DNA of 64,000 bases. Source: Pararhizobium capsulatum DSM 1112 (GTDB lineage: Bacteria > Pseudomonadota > Alphaproteobacteria > Rhizobiales > Rhizobiaceae). Location of the stretch: positions 2,439,001-2,503,000 of the forward strand of contig NZ_JAUSVF010000001.1 in assembly GCF_030814475.1 (NCBI RefSeq), written 5' to 3'. The position numbers were made by a program, and so were the translations under genes. The notes under the pieces are model-generated. The model was not told the origin of the DNA and did no database searches. It was given only the letters and a program-made list of their open reading frames with translations. Positions 1 through 8,652 of the stretch are shown piece after piece (the first letter of the stretch is position 1; each line of letters opens with the position of its first letter).

Positions 1-2
1 GG

Positions 3-491
3 ATGATGAACTATCTGCTGTCGACCTTGGGACTTGGTCCGGTCGACTGGCTCGGCAGCCCGAACGTCGCTCTTCTCTCCCTCCTCATGGCAGACGTCTG
101 GCAGTGGACCCCCTTCGTCGTGTTGTTGACGATGGCTTCGCTCGAGTCGCTGCCGGGCGACCCTCAAAACGCCGCGCGCGTGGACGGCGCTCGGGAATGG
201 CAGGTTCTCTGGTACATCACGTTGCCCGCGCTGAAGCGGGCGCTGCTGGTCGTCGCTCTGATCCGCGGCATCGATGCGGTGAAAGCGTTCGACATCTTCT
301 ACATCATGACACGCGGCGGACCGGCCTTGTCGACGGAGACGCTCAATCTCTACGGCTACATCTCAGCGTTCACAAACTTTGACATTTCCTACTCGCTGAC
401 GATTGCGATGGTCCTGACCATCCTGACGAACGTAGCCTTGCTGTTGCTCTACAACCTCGCCTTCAAGGCACCTAAGCAGGGAGGCGTCTGA
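3..491 (+). CDS. Sugar ABC transporter permease (MalF/UgpA type), 5' truncated by window
   Basis: This is the C-terminal part of an inner-membrane permease of a CUT1-type carbohydrate importer. The visible 162 residues hold several hydrophobic segments and the cytoplasmic EAA loop (AARVDGAREWQVLWYITLP, about residues 57-75), which docks onto the ATPase. Family members are about 290-300 aa, so the true start lies upstream of the window. Methionine codons at base 3 should not be taken as the start. The stop codon overlaps the start of the next permease by one base (TGATG), so the two are translationally coupled. The downstream catabolic genes suggest an amino-sugar substrate. Confidence 0.9.
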   Translation: MMNYLLSTLGLGPVDWLGSPNVALLSLLMADVWQWTPFVVLLTMASLESLPGDPQNAARVDGAREWQVLWYITLPALKRALLVVALIRGIDAVKAFDIFYIMTRGGPALSTETLNLYGYISAFTNFDISYSLTIAMVLTILTNVALLLLYNLAFKAPKQGGV

Positions 492-1300
492 TGCGCCGTA
501 TCGCCTTCTGGATCGCTCTCGTCATCCTTCTCATCTGCGTGCTCTTCCCGCTCTATTGGGTGGTGGCGACCTCGCTCAAGACGCAGCGCGACGCATTCTC
601 GATGCCTCCGCTCTGGCTGTTTGTGCCGACCTGGGAAAACTACGAGAAGGTGTTCAACAACGGCCTCTTCGTTCGCGCCTTCTTCAACAGCGTCATCATC
701 TCGTTCTCGGCGAGCCTGATTTCGGTCGCGGTCGGTGCTATCGTCGCCTACGGGCTCGTGGCGCAGGACGAGCCGACCAAACGGCAGAACGAGAAGTTCA
801 TCTTGAGCCTGCGCATTGCGCCACCGCTCATCTTCATCATCCCGACCTATTTCCTCGCGGCGCAGATGAAGCTTCTAAACAACCATTGGGTCATTATTGG
901 CGTTTACGCCTTCGTAAACATCCCCTTTGCGATCTCCCTGCTGATCACGTTCTTCGAGGACATTCCGCGCGAGCTCAGAGACGCGGCTAAGGTGGACGGA
1001 GCGCGTGAGTTCACAATTTTCCGTGAAGTCTTCATGCCTGTGGCGCTTGGCGGCATCATCGCGACGTTCATCCTGTGCGTGCTTTTCACCTGGAACGAGT
1101 TCTTCATTGCGCTTGTGCTGACAGGGCGCGACACGCAGACCCTGCCAGTCAGTATCACTTCCTTCCTGACCTTCCAAGGCGTGCAATGGGGACCACTTAC
1201 CGCGGCTGCGACTCTTGTGATGTTGCCGATGCTGGTTCTCGGAATGCTTGTTCAGGGCCAGGTCGTGCGCGGCATGTCACTCGGCAGCATCAAGGGGTAG
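491..1300 (+). CDS. Sugar ABC transporter permease (MalG/UgpE type)
   Basis: This is the second permease of the same CUT1 importer, 269 aa. It has an N-terminal transmembrane segment followed by LYWVVATSLKT, typical of MalG-type subunits. The EAA loop DAAKVDGAREFTIFREVFMP lies near residues 162-181, and about six membrane segments are visible. It overlaps the first permease by one base and is followed within six bases by the ATPase gene. The length is normal for the family. The substrate is inferred only from the operon context. Confidence 0.93.
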   Translation: MRRIAFWIALVILLICVLFPLYWVVATSLKTQRDAFSMPPLWLFVPTWENYEKVFNNGLFVRAFFNSVIISFSASLISVAVGAIVAYGLVAQDEPTKRQNEKFILSLRIAPPLIFIIPTYFLAAQMKLLNNHWVIIGVYAFVNIPFAISLLITFFEDIPRELRDAAKVDGAREFTIFREVFMPVALGGIIATFILCVLFTWNEFFIALVLTGRDTQTLPVSITSFLTFQGVQWGPLTAAATLVMLPMLVLGMLVQGQVVRGMSLGSIKG

Positions 1301-1305
1301 GAACC

Positions 1306-2400
1306 ATGAAAGAAACGAACATTATGAAACGCTCCCTTCTGCTGAAGAGCATCCGGAAATCCTATGGTCCGATCGACGTGCTGAAAGGCATCGACATCGA
1401 CGTCGACGAAGGGGACTTTGTTGTCCTCCTTGGTCCATCTGGTTGTGGCAAGTCGACGCTCCTGCATGCAATAGCGGGGCTGCATCCGATCGACGGAGGC
1501 TTGATCGAGATCGATGGCCGTGATGTCACGAAGGTGCCGACTCGCGAGCGAGATATCGCCATGGTCTTCCAGTCGTACGCGCTCTACCCGAATATGACGG
1601 TCCGGCAGAACATCGCCTTTCCATTGCGGATGCGGAACGCGAGCGCTCACGAGAAGGAGACAAAGGTCGCGCAGGTCGCGAATCTGCTCCAAATCGAGCA
1701 GCTTCTCGACAGGAAACCGCGCGAGCTTTCGGGTGGTCAACGCCAGCGCGTAGCGATAGGACGGGCTCTGGTGCGCGACCCCAAGGTCTTCCTATTCGAC
1801 GAGCCACTCTCGAACCTCGACGCCACTCTCCGCGTCGAGACAAGAGTGGAGATCAAGCAACTACATGAGCGCATCGCCAAGACGATGATCTACGTGACCC
1901 ACGACCAGATCGAGGCAATGACCCTCGCCACGAAGATCGTCGTGATGAACAAAGGTGAGGTGCAGCAGATTGGCAGCCCGCACGAAATTTACCATCGTCC
2001 GGCCAACCTCTTCGTCGCCAAATTCGTCGGTTCGCCCGCCATGCATTTTATCCCCGGTTCCGTTTCAACGATCGAGGGAAAGGTCGCCTTCAACGACGGA
2101 AAGGGTTGGACGCTGCCGCTCTCCTTCCCGGAAGGAGGCAATGCCTCGGGCGATGTCTTGCTCGGAATTCGTCCGGAACACATTCGGCCGGCGCGCGACG
2201 GGCAAGAGGCGCTTGAGGCGCGGGTCGATCTGGTCGAGTCGACCGGACCCGAAGATAACGTGACGCTGTCCTTCCACGGACATTCGCTGGTCGCTCGATT
2301 GGAGACCGGAAGCGTTGCCCAAGGATCGACCTTGCCGGTCTCCATCGCGGTCGACAAGGTTTCGCTGTTCGATGCCGCCAGCGGCCGCCTGATAAGCTAG
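1306..2400 (+). CDS. Sugar ABC transporter ATP-binding protein (UgpC/MsmK/MalK type)
   Basis: This is the ATPase of the CUT1 importer. It shows Walker A GPSGCGKST, the Q-loop VFQSYALYPNM, the signature LSGGQRQRVAIGRAL, Walker B KVFLFDEPLSNLD and the switch histidine in YVTHDQIEAM. A C-terminal TOBE/OB region follows (LLGIRPEHI onward), as in MalK-like proteins. I chose the ATG at 1306, behind GGGGTAGGAACC; an ATG at 1324 is an alternative. The open frame continues upstream but overlaps the permease. From 1306 the protein is 364 aa, normal for the family. Confidence 0.92.
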   Translation: MKETNIMKRSLLLKSIRKSYGPIDVLKGIDIDVDEGDFVVLLGPSGCGKSTLLHAIAGLHPIDGGLIEIDGRDVTKVPTRERDIAMVFQSYALYPNMTVRQNIAFPLRMRNASAHEKETKVAQVANLLQIEQLLDRKPRELSGGQRQRVAIGRALVRDPKVFLFDEPLSNLDATLRVETRVEIKQLHERIAKTMIYVTHDQIEAMTLATKIVVMNKGEVQQIGSPHEIYHRPANLFVAKFVGSPAMHFIPGSVSTIEGKVAFNDGKGWTLPLSFPEGGNASGDVLLGIRPEHIRPARDGQEALEARVDLVESTGPEDNVTLSFHGHSLVARLETGSVAQGSTLPVSIAVDKVSLFDAASGRLIS

Positions 2401-2409
2401 GAGGGCCAG

Positions 2410-3273
2410 ATGGATCAGGATAGGGCAATCCTAGCGGTAGACATCGGCGGCACCAAGACGCTTGTGGCGCTTGTGGCGGCGTCCGGCATCATAGGAGAAG
2501 TGACGGTGCCCACGCGGCGCGAAGACGGCCCGGACCACTGGCTGGATGCTGTGGCCGCCGCCGCCTTGCCCTGGCGGGGGCAGTTCGTCGGCGTCGGGTT
2601 GGCCGTCACGGGGTTCGTGCGCAATGGGCTTTGGTCGGCGATGAACCCTGCGACCTTGGGCATCCCGGCGGACTATCCGCTCATCGCCAAAGTCGAAGCC
2701 CTGTTCGGGCTCCCCGCCATCGCCTTTAATGATGCGCAGGCTGCTGGCTGGGGCGAGCATGCTCTGGGAGCGGGCCAGGGCCATGACCTTGTCTTCCTCA
2801 CCATATCCACTGGAATCGGTGGTGGTATCGTGCTGCAAGGCCACCTGTTGGAAGGGCTGGCCGGGCATTTCGGTCTTGCGGTCGATGGCGACGACAACTT
2901 GTTCCTCGAAGATCGGGTTTCCGGCCGCTGGATGGCTGCAGAGGCCCGCCGCCAGGGTCAAGAGGTCGATGCCCGGCAGGTTTTCGCCGCCGCGGCGGCT
3001 AGTGAAACCTGGGCGTTGGATATCGTCGAGGGGGCGGCACGTCGTGTGGCCCGGTTATGCCGAAACATCCAACTGATGCTTGATCCACCGCGGATCGTAA
3101 TCGGTGGCGGAATCGGCTTGGCGAATGGCTTCATCGAAAGGGTGCGTGGTTTGGTGGCTCCACCCGGCCAAGTGCCTCCAGTGTCCATTTGCCGGGCAGA
3201 ACTCGGTGTACATGCAGGCATTCTCGGCATTGCGGATTTGGCCCGTGCCAAATTGCTTCACGCAGGCGGCTAA
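2410..3273 (+). CDS. ROK-family sugar kinase, NanK-like
   Basis: This is a predicted cytoplasmic kinase that phosphorylates an imported (N-acetyl)hexosamine at O6. It has the N-terminal ATP motif LAVDIGGTKT, the catalytic region FNDAQAAGWGE (Asp about 108) and the phosphate loop TISTGIGGGIV. The order of motifs and GLAGHFG resemble E. coli NanK (N-acetylmannosamine kinase). The ROK zinc site is absent: the second His of GHxGH is Leu and the CxCGxxGCxE cluster is replaced by NLFLEDRVSG. Some NanK proteins are known to lack this zinc. It starts nine bases after the ATPase gene. Whether it acts on ManNAc or GlcNAc cannot be decided here. Confidence 0.82.
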   Translation: MDQDRAILAVDIGGTKTLVALVAASGIIGEVTVPTRREDGPDHWLDAVAAAALPWRGQFVGVGLAVTGFVRNGLWSAMNPATLGIPADYPLIAKVEALFGLPAIAFNDAQAAGWGEHALGAGQGHDLVFLTISTGIGGGIVLQGHLLEGLAGHFGLAVDGDDNLFLEDRVSGRWMAAEARRQGQEVDARQVFAAAAASETWALDIVEGAARRVARLCRNIQLMLDPPRIVIGGGIGLANGFIERVRGLVAPPGQVPPVSICRAELGVHAGILGIADLARAKLLHAGG

Positions 3274-3304
3274 AGCCGCCCCATAGGAAAAAGAGGACCC
3301 GGTT

Positions 3305-4444
3305 ATGGTAGTTCGCAAAGCCGCGAAAGCGGACCTGTCATTGATTGTCGACGCCTATCGTCTCGCTTTCGCCTGGGACGAAGAGCGCAGCCGCCGCTAC
3401 GTCGAAATGACGGGGCTCGATTGCTTCCGTGTCCTCGAAAAAAACGGACAGTCCGCGGCGGTTTGGGCAGTGGTTCCATGTGGCCATTGGTTCGGCGGCC
3501 GGGTTGTTCCGGCCGCCAACATCGCTCATGTCGCCATCCAGCCAGAGTTCCGTGGTGGAGGGCTCGCGGCGGAAATTCTGGACCTTTCCTGCGAAGATGC
3601 TCGGCGCGACGGAGCCATTCTTGCCAGCCTCTTCGCGTCGACGCGCCCAGTCTATCGGCGTGCCGGCTTCAATCTGGCTGGCCACGAAATGATCTACGAG
3701 GCCGACACTTCGGAGCTCTACAAAATCCGGCAAGAGCTTCGCTCGCGACGCGTGCCGCTCACTGGTGCGCGCGCCGCGTTGGAACCGATCTACCGCGCCG
3801 CCAGCAGCACCGAATGCGGCCTCCTCGATCGCCATGACGCCCATTGGAACGCGCATTTCGATGCGACGACGAGCGTGCCCTCGGTCTTTGTCTTCGGCGA
3901 GGATGAAGGGTACGCGGTACTCGACACGTCCAGTCCTGGAACGATCGGAGTCCGGGACTGGACGGCCATCAATGGCGCTGCCGCCCGCCAGATACTGAGG
4001 TTCATCGGGACATTCTCCACGGTGTTTGAAAAGACGCGTTGGCATGGAGCGCCGCAGGACGCGCTCGTATTCGCCATGCCCGACAAGGGCTGGAGGCTTG
4101 TCCATCAGGAAGAATTTCTGATCCGTGTTCTCGATCCGGGGTCGGCGCTGAGTGCGCGCGGTTATGCCTGTGCGGACGCCGACCTGACACTCGCAATCAA
4201 AGGCGATGACCGGGTCACGCAGCGGATTTCGATTAAGGGCGGTCGCGCGACTTGCGCGCCCGGGGCCAACGATAGCGAGTATGCCCTGACCGTCCAGTCG
4301 TCGCATTTCGCCAGTCTGTTCTCGGGCTTCCGATCCGCCAGCTTCCTGCGCCGAGCTGGCTATGCCGACGGCAACTCCGAGACAGTGGCGCTCGCCGACA
4401 AGGTATTTGCAGGTCCGCCGCCTTGGGTGGCCGAGCACTTCTGA
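3305..4444 (+). CDS. Eis-like GNAT N-acetyltransferase with SCP2-type C-terminus
   Basis: The 379-aa protein begins with a GNAT domain (VRKAAKADLSLIVDAY). An acetyl-CoA-binding stretch follows around VAIQPEFRGGGLAAEIL, then the FASTRPVYRRAGF motif typical of the Eis (enhanced intracellular survival) family. The middle looks like a second degenerate GNAT fold, and the C-terminal third resembles a sterol-carrier-like domain, the usual three-part Eis layout. Eis proteins acetylate amines such as aminoglycosides or lysines. Its place between a sugar kinase and a sugar deaminase suggests an amino-sugar or related amine as substrate, which is inference. Confidence 0.75.
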   Translation: MVVRKAAKADLSLIVDAYRLAFAWDEERSRRYVEMTGLDCFRVLEKNGQSAAVWAVVPCGHWFGGRVVPAANIAHVAIQPEFRGGGLAAEILDLSCEDARRDGAILASLFASTRPVYRRAGFNLAGHEMIYEADTSELYKIRQELRSRRVPLTGARAALEPIYRAASSTECGLLDRHDAHWNAHFDATTSVPSVFVFGEDEGYAVLDTSSPGTIGVRDWTAINGAAARQILRFIGTFSTVFEKTRWHGAPQDALVFAMPDKGWRLVHQEEFLIRVLDPGSALSARGYACADADLTLAIKGDDRVTQRISIKGGRATCAPGANDSEYALTVQSSHFASLFSGFRSASFLRRAGYADGNSETVALADKVFAGPPPWVAEHF

Positions 4445-4489
4445 TCTTTCCGCTAAGACAAAGCCCAAATACCCACGAGACTGAGGACG

Positions 4490-5524
4490 ATGAAGATGGC
4501 TGAAACTACGAAGATGCGGCGCGAAATCGAAGAGATTCCTGACGCCGTAGAGCGGCTTCTTGACACTTCGGCCGCACAGTTGACGGTCGCAGGCAGGGCG
4601 CTGGCCCGGAAGAATCCCGCATTCATAGCCACGATAGCGCGGGGTTCGTCTGATCACGCATCCTTGTTCCTGAAATACGCGATCGAGCTTGCCGCAGGGA
4701 AGGCTGTCGCGTCCCTTGGACCGTCACTCGCCTCCATCTACGCTCGCCCAATCGACCTTTCGCAGGCGGCGGCATTCGCTATATCCCAATCAGGAAGCAG
4801 CCCGGACATAGTCGAAATGTGCGCGTCGGCGAGACGCCAGGGCGCTCTGACCCTCGCACTTACCAACACACGACACTCCCCGATCTGGAGCGAGGCAGAG
4901 GTTCCGATCGACCTCAGCGCCGGTCCAGAACTCGCCGTTGCGGCCACGAAGACTTTCGTGAACTCTGTCGTGGCAGGTCTTGCCGTCCTGGCGGAATGGA
5001 TCGACGATGGCGATCTGAAATCGGCGCTCAATATGCTGCCGGACCAGCTCCGCGCCGCGCTCGCCGTCGATTGGAGCGGCATGCTGCCGTCGCTTGAGAA
5101 TGCGACGTCACTCTATGTCCTCGGACGTGGCCCAAGCTTCGCCATCGCTTCGGAAGTCGCGCTCAAGTTCAAGGAGACGGCGAATCTCCATGCGGAAGCC
5201 TATTCGACGGCAGAGGTCATGCACGGGCCACTCGCGCTCGTGTCGCGAGGGTTTCCCGTGCTTGTGTTGGCCGGCCGGGACGCCTCGGAATCGGCAGCCG
5301 TCCTGCTCGCCGATGATTTCGCCGACCGGGGCGCAGACGTCTTTGTGACGTCGGCGAAAACCATTTCGGCGCGGTCGCTGCCGGTTGTTGAGACCGGGCA
5401 CACGCTCACGGACGCGCTCGCTCTAATCGTACCCTTCTATCTCATGGGCGAGCACCTGTCGCGCCGTCGCGGCCTGAACCCAGACCAGCCCGTGGCCCTC
5501 AAGAAAGTGACACAGACACGATGA
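4490..5524 (+). CDS. SIS-domain aminosugar-phosphate deaminase/isomerase (NagB-II/GlmS C-terminal type)
   Basis: This 344-aa protein carries two SIS sugar-phosphate isomerase domains. Visible motifs are IARGSSDHAS, ISQSGSSPDIVE and VLGRGPSFAIASEVALKFKE followed by AEVMHGP, the hallmark of GlmS-like isomerase modules. There is no glutaminase domain, so it should work as a glucosamine-6-phosphate deaminase (NagB-II) giving fructose-6-phosphate and ammonia. The start at 4490 follows GAGGACG; the ATG at 4496 is possible. Its stop overlaps the start of nagA (ATGA), supporting consecutive steps. An AgaS-like role on galactosamine-6-phosphate is the main alternative. Confidence 0.85.
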   Translation: MKMAETTKMRREIEEIPDAVERLLDTSAAQLTVAGRALARKNPAFIATIARGSSDHASLFLKYAIELAAGKAVASLGPSLASIYARPIDLSQAAAFAISQSGSSPDIVEMCASARRQGALTLALTNTRHSPIWSEAEVPIDLSAGPELAVAATKTFVNSVVAGLAVLAEWIDDGDLKSALNMLPDQLRAALAVDWSGMLPSLENATSLYVLGRGPSFAIASEVALKFKETANLHAEAYSTAEVMHGPLALVSRGFPVLVLAGRDASESAAVLLADDFADRGADVFVTSAKTISARSLPVVETGHTLTDALALIVPFYLMGEHLSRRRGLNPDQPVALKKVTQTR

Positions 5525-6693
5525 GACCGACGATCGCGATTGCCGCTGCCCGAATTTTCGATGGCACCGAATGGCATGAAGAATCCTGCCTTCTTGTGGA
5601 GCGCGAGCGTGTCTGCGGAATCGTCAGGAAATCGGATATCCCGCACGGCGTCAGACGTGTCGACTATGACCAACAACAGATCGTTCCGGGCTTCATCGAT
5701 CTTCAGGTCAATGGTGGCGGTGGCGTCCGTTTTGGCGAGGAAACGTCAGTGGAGGCGATCCGGGTGATCACGAGTGCCCATGCTCGCTTCGGCACCACCA
5801 AACTTCTGCCGACCCTGATCACGGACACACCCGAGATCACGGCCCTCGCACTTGAAGCGGGTCGGCAGGCTCGGACCGCCAAGGTGCCCGGTTTCCTTGG
5901 TCTCCATCTCGAAGGGCCGCATTTGTCCTTGGAGCGGAAGGGTGCTCACGATCCCTCCTTCATTCGCCCGATGATGGCAGGGGATTTGGCAGCGATCTGT
6001 GCGTATCGGATGAACGCCGGATTGGTGCTCACGACGATAGCTCCGGAGAATGTCACGACGGAGCAGGTTGCGGCGCTTGTCGCATCGGGGGTAGTGGTCA
6101 GCATCGGCCACAGCAACGCGACGGCACAAACGGCCAGGTTATACTTCGACGCTGGCGCGTCGATGGTCACCCACTTGTTTAACGCCATGAGCCCCTTGGG
6201 CAACCGAGAGCCTGGGATAGTAGGGGCTGCATTGGATGACGGCAGGGTTTTTTCCGGGTTGATCGCGGACGGCGTCCATGTCGACCCGTCGACGATGAAG
6301 ATCGCGTTGCGATCAAAGGCCCCACCAGGTGATATTTTCCTCGTCACCGATGCCATGCAGACGATCGGCACAAAGCTTGCGGGATTCGAGTTGAACGGCC
6401 GGGCCATCCATCGCAGCGAGGGAACCCTAAAGCTGGCGGATGGCACTTTGGCCGGAGCCGACATCGACATGGCGTCGAGCGTCAGGTTCGTCCATCAAGT
6501 TCTCGGGTTGCCGCTTGAGCAGGCGCTGGCGATGGCATCCAGCGTTCCCGCGAAGGCCTTGGGCCTGGATGGACAATACGGACAGCTCAAACCGGGATTT
6601 GCGGCCGATTTCGCTGTTTTGAACGCGCAACTCGAATGCACCCAGACGTGGGTGGAGGGTCAGGAATTGATTCCGCTGGGATGCCCTCAATAG
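5521..6693 (+). CDS. nagA: N-acetylglucosamine-6-phosphate deacetylase
   Basis: NagA removes acetate from GlcNAc-6-phosphate to give glucosamine-6-phosphate, the substrate of the preceding deaminase. The 390-aa protein has PGFIDLQVNGGGG, metal ligand Glu131 in HLEGPHLS, His197 in IGHSNA, His218 in THLFNAMSP and catalytic Asp277 in LVTDAMQTIG, all in the expected order. The length is normal. It overlaps the SIS gene by four bases (ATGA) and ends the operon. Together the operon encodes uptake, phosphorylation, deacetylation and deamination of an N-acetylated amino sugar. Confidence 0.93.
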   Translation: MRPTIAIAAARIFDGTEWHEESCLLVERERVCGIVRKSDIPHGVRRVDYDQQQIVPGFIDLQVNGGGGVRFGEETSVEAIRVITSAHARFGTTKLLPTLITDTPEITALALEAGRQARTAKVPGFLGLHLEGPHLSLERKGAHDPSFIRPMMAGDLAAICAYRMNAGLVLTTIAPENVTTEQVAALVASGVVVSIGHSNATAQTARLYFDAGASMVTHLFNAMSPLGNREPGIVGAALDDGRVFSGLIADGVHVDPSTMKIALRSKAPPGDIFLVTDAMQTIGTKLAGFELNGRAIHRSEGTLKLADGTLAGADIDMASSVRFVHQVLGLPLEQALAMASSVPAKALGLDGQYGQLKPGFAADFAVLNAQLECTQTWVEGQELIPLGCPQ

Positions 6694-7002
6694 GCCCGCA
6701 TCATCTTCCGTCCCCCTTCCAAGGACCCGTTGGCAACAGTCGGCAGCAGTCGACCGTAGCCACTTTCGACGAACAGGCGGCAGGGAGGGACTCAACGAAT
6801 AGGTGTACTGCAATTTGGGCGTCAGTTCTGAGAGAGATTTGGTGAAGGGTCGGCAATAGGAAAAGGCCCCTGCCGCTGATCCTGACAAGAGCCCTATTGC
6901 CAGAGCGTTCGACTTCTACCGGCATCTGCAGCAAATCACAGCAATCAGACGCCGGTCAATGATTCTAGATTTTGTGAGGGGGGGAGGGGCCGCTATAAGG
7001 CC
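6694..7002. other. Intergenic stretch between nagA and the IS element
   Basis: I find no convincing gene here. Short open frames on both strands show no recognizable motif. The stretch ends at the left inverted repeat of the insertion sequence, just after the 5-base direct repeat AGGCC. A G-run (GAGGGGGGGAGGGG) lies at about 6975-6989. Confidence 0.5.
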
Positions 7003-8579
7003 GATATCGTTGAAAAACTCGACGGATTATCCGCTCACACGCCCTTTTCGGTCTTTTGGGCGGTGCACTATGCTGCGATCTGCCTACGCCTTAGCGCAGG
7101 GTATCGGTCGATGCCGCCCTCAAGCGGCGATGGCACCGCATGGCGGCATCTGAGGCCTGAGTTTGGCCAGCCTCCTCAGGTTCTGTGCGGTTGCGGCAAG
7201 CAGGAATTCGTCTCTCGCACCACACGGCCCTCGAAGCCTTAAACGTGCCATCCGTAGTATGCGCTTGAGGTGAGCGAAGAGCATTTCGACCTTCTTTCGA
7301 CGATGCCGTGACTGCTCATACTCCGGTGTCTTGGCAATCGCTCGGGCGACATCGCGTGCATCCTCATTGAGATCGCGCGGTACTTTGCGCATAGGCATGT
7401 TCGGGCAGCATCGAGGCTTCAGTTCACACTGATCACAGTCCTTCTTGCTGGCACGATAAAGCCGGGTTCCCTCGGCCGTGATCCCCGATCTGGGTGGGTC
7501 GTAAGTGCGGTGGAATTGTTTCAGCTCCTTTCCGGCAGGGCAAAGGTATTGCTCCTTCTCGGCTTCCCAGGTGAAGTCGGAACGCGAGAAGGTGCCATCC
7601 GTCCGCTTCGACTTGTCGAAGACCGGAATGTGCGGCGCGATCTCCTTCTCGTTGACCAACCAGGCGAGGTTGTCGGCAGAACCGTAGGCACTGTCGGCCG
7701 CGAGGTAATCGGGCCGCAAGCCGAAGCGGTTCTCGGTCCTGCCGAGCATTGTGCGGGATGCACCGACCTCCGCCTGGCGGATCGCCCGTGTCGCCTCCAC
7801 ATCCAGAATGACGCCGTGGTCTGTATCGATCAGATAGTTGGTCGCATAGGCGAAGAAGGCGTGGCCTTTGTGGGCACCGGTCCATTGGGCGGCCGGATCA
7901 GACGAGGAGATGAACTTCGGCGTGACCGGCGAGGCAGCGCCGAAAGCAGCATCATCGAGAACAGCCAGATATTCCTGTACCGAGCGTCCCGCATCTTCTT
8001 TGGCTTCCCATTCCGATCCTGGTACCGAGCGCTGCTTGTTTGCATCCGCCGCGATCAAGCTGGCATCGACTGCAAATCCTTCCGTACCAACCAACCCTTG
8101 AGAGAGGCAGCGCTCCACTACCGTTTCGAACATATGCCGCAGGATGTCGCTTTGCCGGAACCGGCCATGGCGGTTCTTCGAGAAGCTTGAGTGATCAGGG
8201 ACCTTGCCGTCCAGACCGAGGCGGCAGAACCAGCGATAGGCGAGATTGAGGTGGACCTCTTCGCAAAGCCGTCGCTCCGAGCGAATGCCCATGGAATAGC
8301 CGATGATCAGCATTCGCATCATAAGCTCGGGATCAATCGAGGGGCGACCCGTGGCGCTGTAGAAAGGCTTCAAGTGCGCTCGTACGCTGTCGAGTTCGAG
8401 ATGGCGGTCGATCCCGCGCAGCATGTGGTCGGCAGGAACGTGATCATCAAGGCAGAAGTCGTAGAAGAGCTGCGCTGGAGCTGTCTGGCATCCCATCATC
8501 ACTCAATCCCCCGCAAATCAATGCGACGATTGAATCATGACATCCCAATGCCGACAACGGTTAGTTTTTCAACAGTATC
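7003..8579 (-). mobile_element. IS1182-type insertion sequence with terminal inverted repeats
   Basis: The element is about 1577 bp with a single minus-strand transposase gene. The left end GATATCGTTGAAAAACT (7003-7019) matches the reverse complement of the right end, GATACTGTTGAAAAACT (8563-8579), at 15 of 17 positions. AGGCC flanks both ends (6998-7002 and 8580-8584) and is the likely target-site duplication. The exact ends could be a few bases different, because the strongest repeat core is GTTGAAAAACT. The element appears complete and possibly active. Confidence 0.8.
7120..8502 (-). CDS. IS1182 family DDE transposase
   Basis: This 460-aa transposase has an N-terminal domain with TGRPSIDPELMMRMLIIGY and RSERRLCEEVHLNLAYRWF, typical of the IS5/IS1182 superfamily. 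A DDE catalytic core follows, with Asp in GFAVDASLIAADA, Asp in LAADSAYGSADN and the Glu region in RRKKVEMLFAHLKR. A zinc-like cluster CDQCELKPRCCPNMP lies before the last segment. The frame is uninterrupted and the gene sits between intact inverted repeats. Confidence 0.93.
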   Translation of the reverse strand: MMMGCQTAPAQLFYDFCLDDHVPADHMLRGIDRHLELDSVRAHLKPFYSATGRPSIDPELMMRMLIIGYSMGIRSERRLCEEVHLNLAYRWFCRLGLDGKVPDHSSFSKNRHGRFRQSDILRHMFETVVERCLSQGLVGTEGFAVDASLIAADANKQRSVPGSEWEAKEDAGRSVQEYLAVLDDAAFGAASPVTPKFISSSDPAAQWTGAHKGHAFFAYATNYLIDTDHGVILDVEATRAIRQAEVGASRTMLGRTENRFGLRPDYLAADSAYGSADNLAWLVNEKEIAPHIPVFDKSKRTDGTFSRSDFTWEAEKEQYLCPAGKELKQFHRTYDPPRSGITAEGTRLYRASKKDCDQCELKPRCCPNMPMRKVPRDLNEDARDVARAIAKTPEYEQSRHRRKKVEMLFAHLKRILRMARLRLRGPCGARDEFLLAATAQNLRRLAKLRPQMPPCGAIAA

Positions 8580-8652
8580 AGGCCCATAGCAGTCGTTCGG
8601 GAGGCGACCGTTTCTGGCGGTGGCTCACTGAACGGCGCACTTGTGGCTGCGC

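Noticed and set aside
3338..4657. 439-codon minus-strand open frame opposite the Eis-like gene
   Set aside because: The plus-strand gene has real domain motifs and operon spacing; the antisense translation is arginine-rich and unrecognizable.
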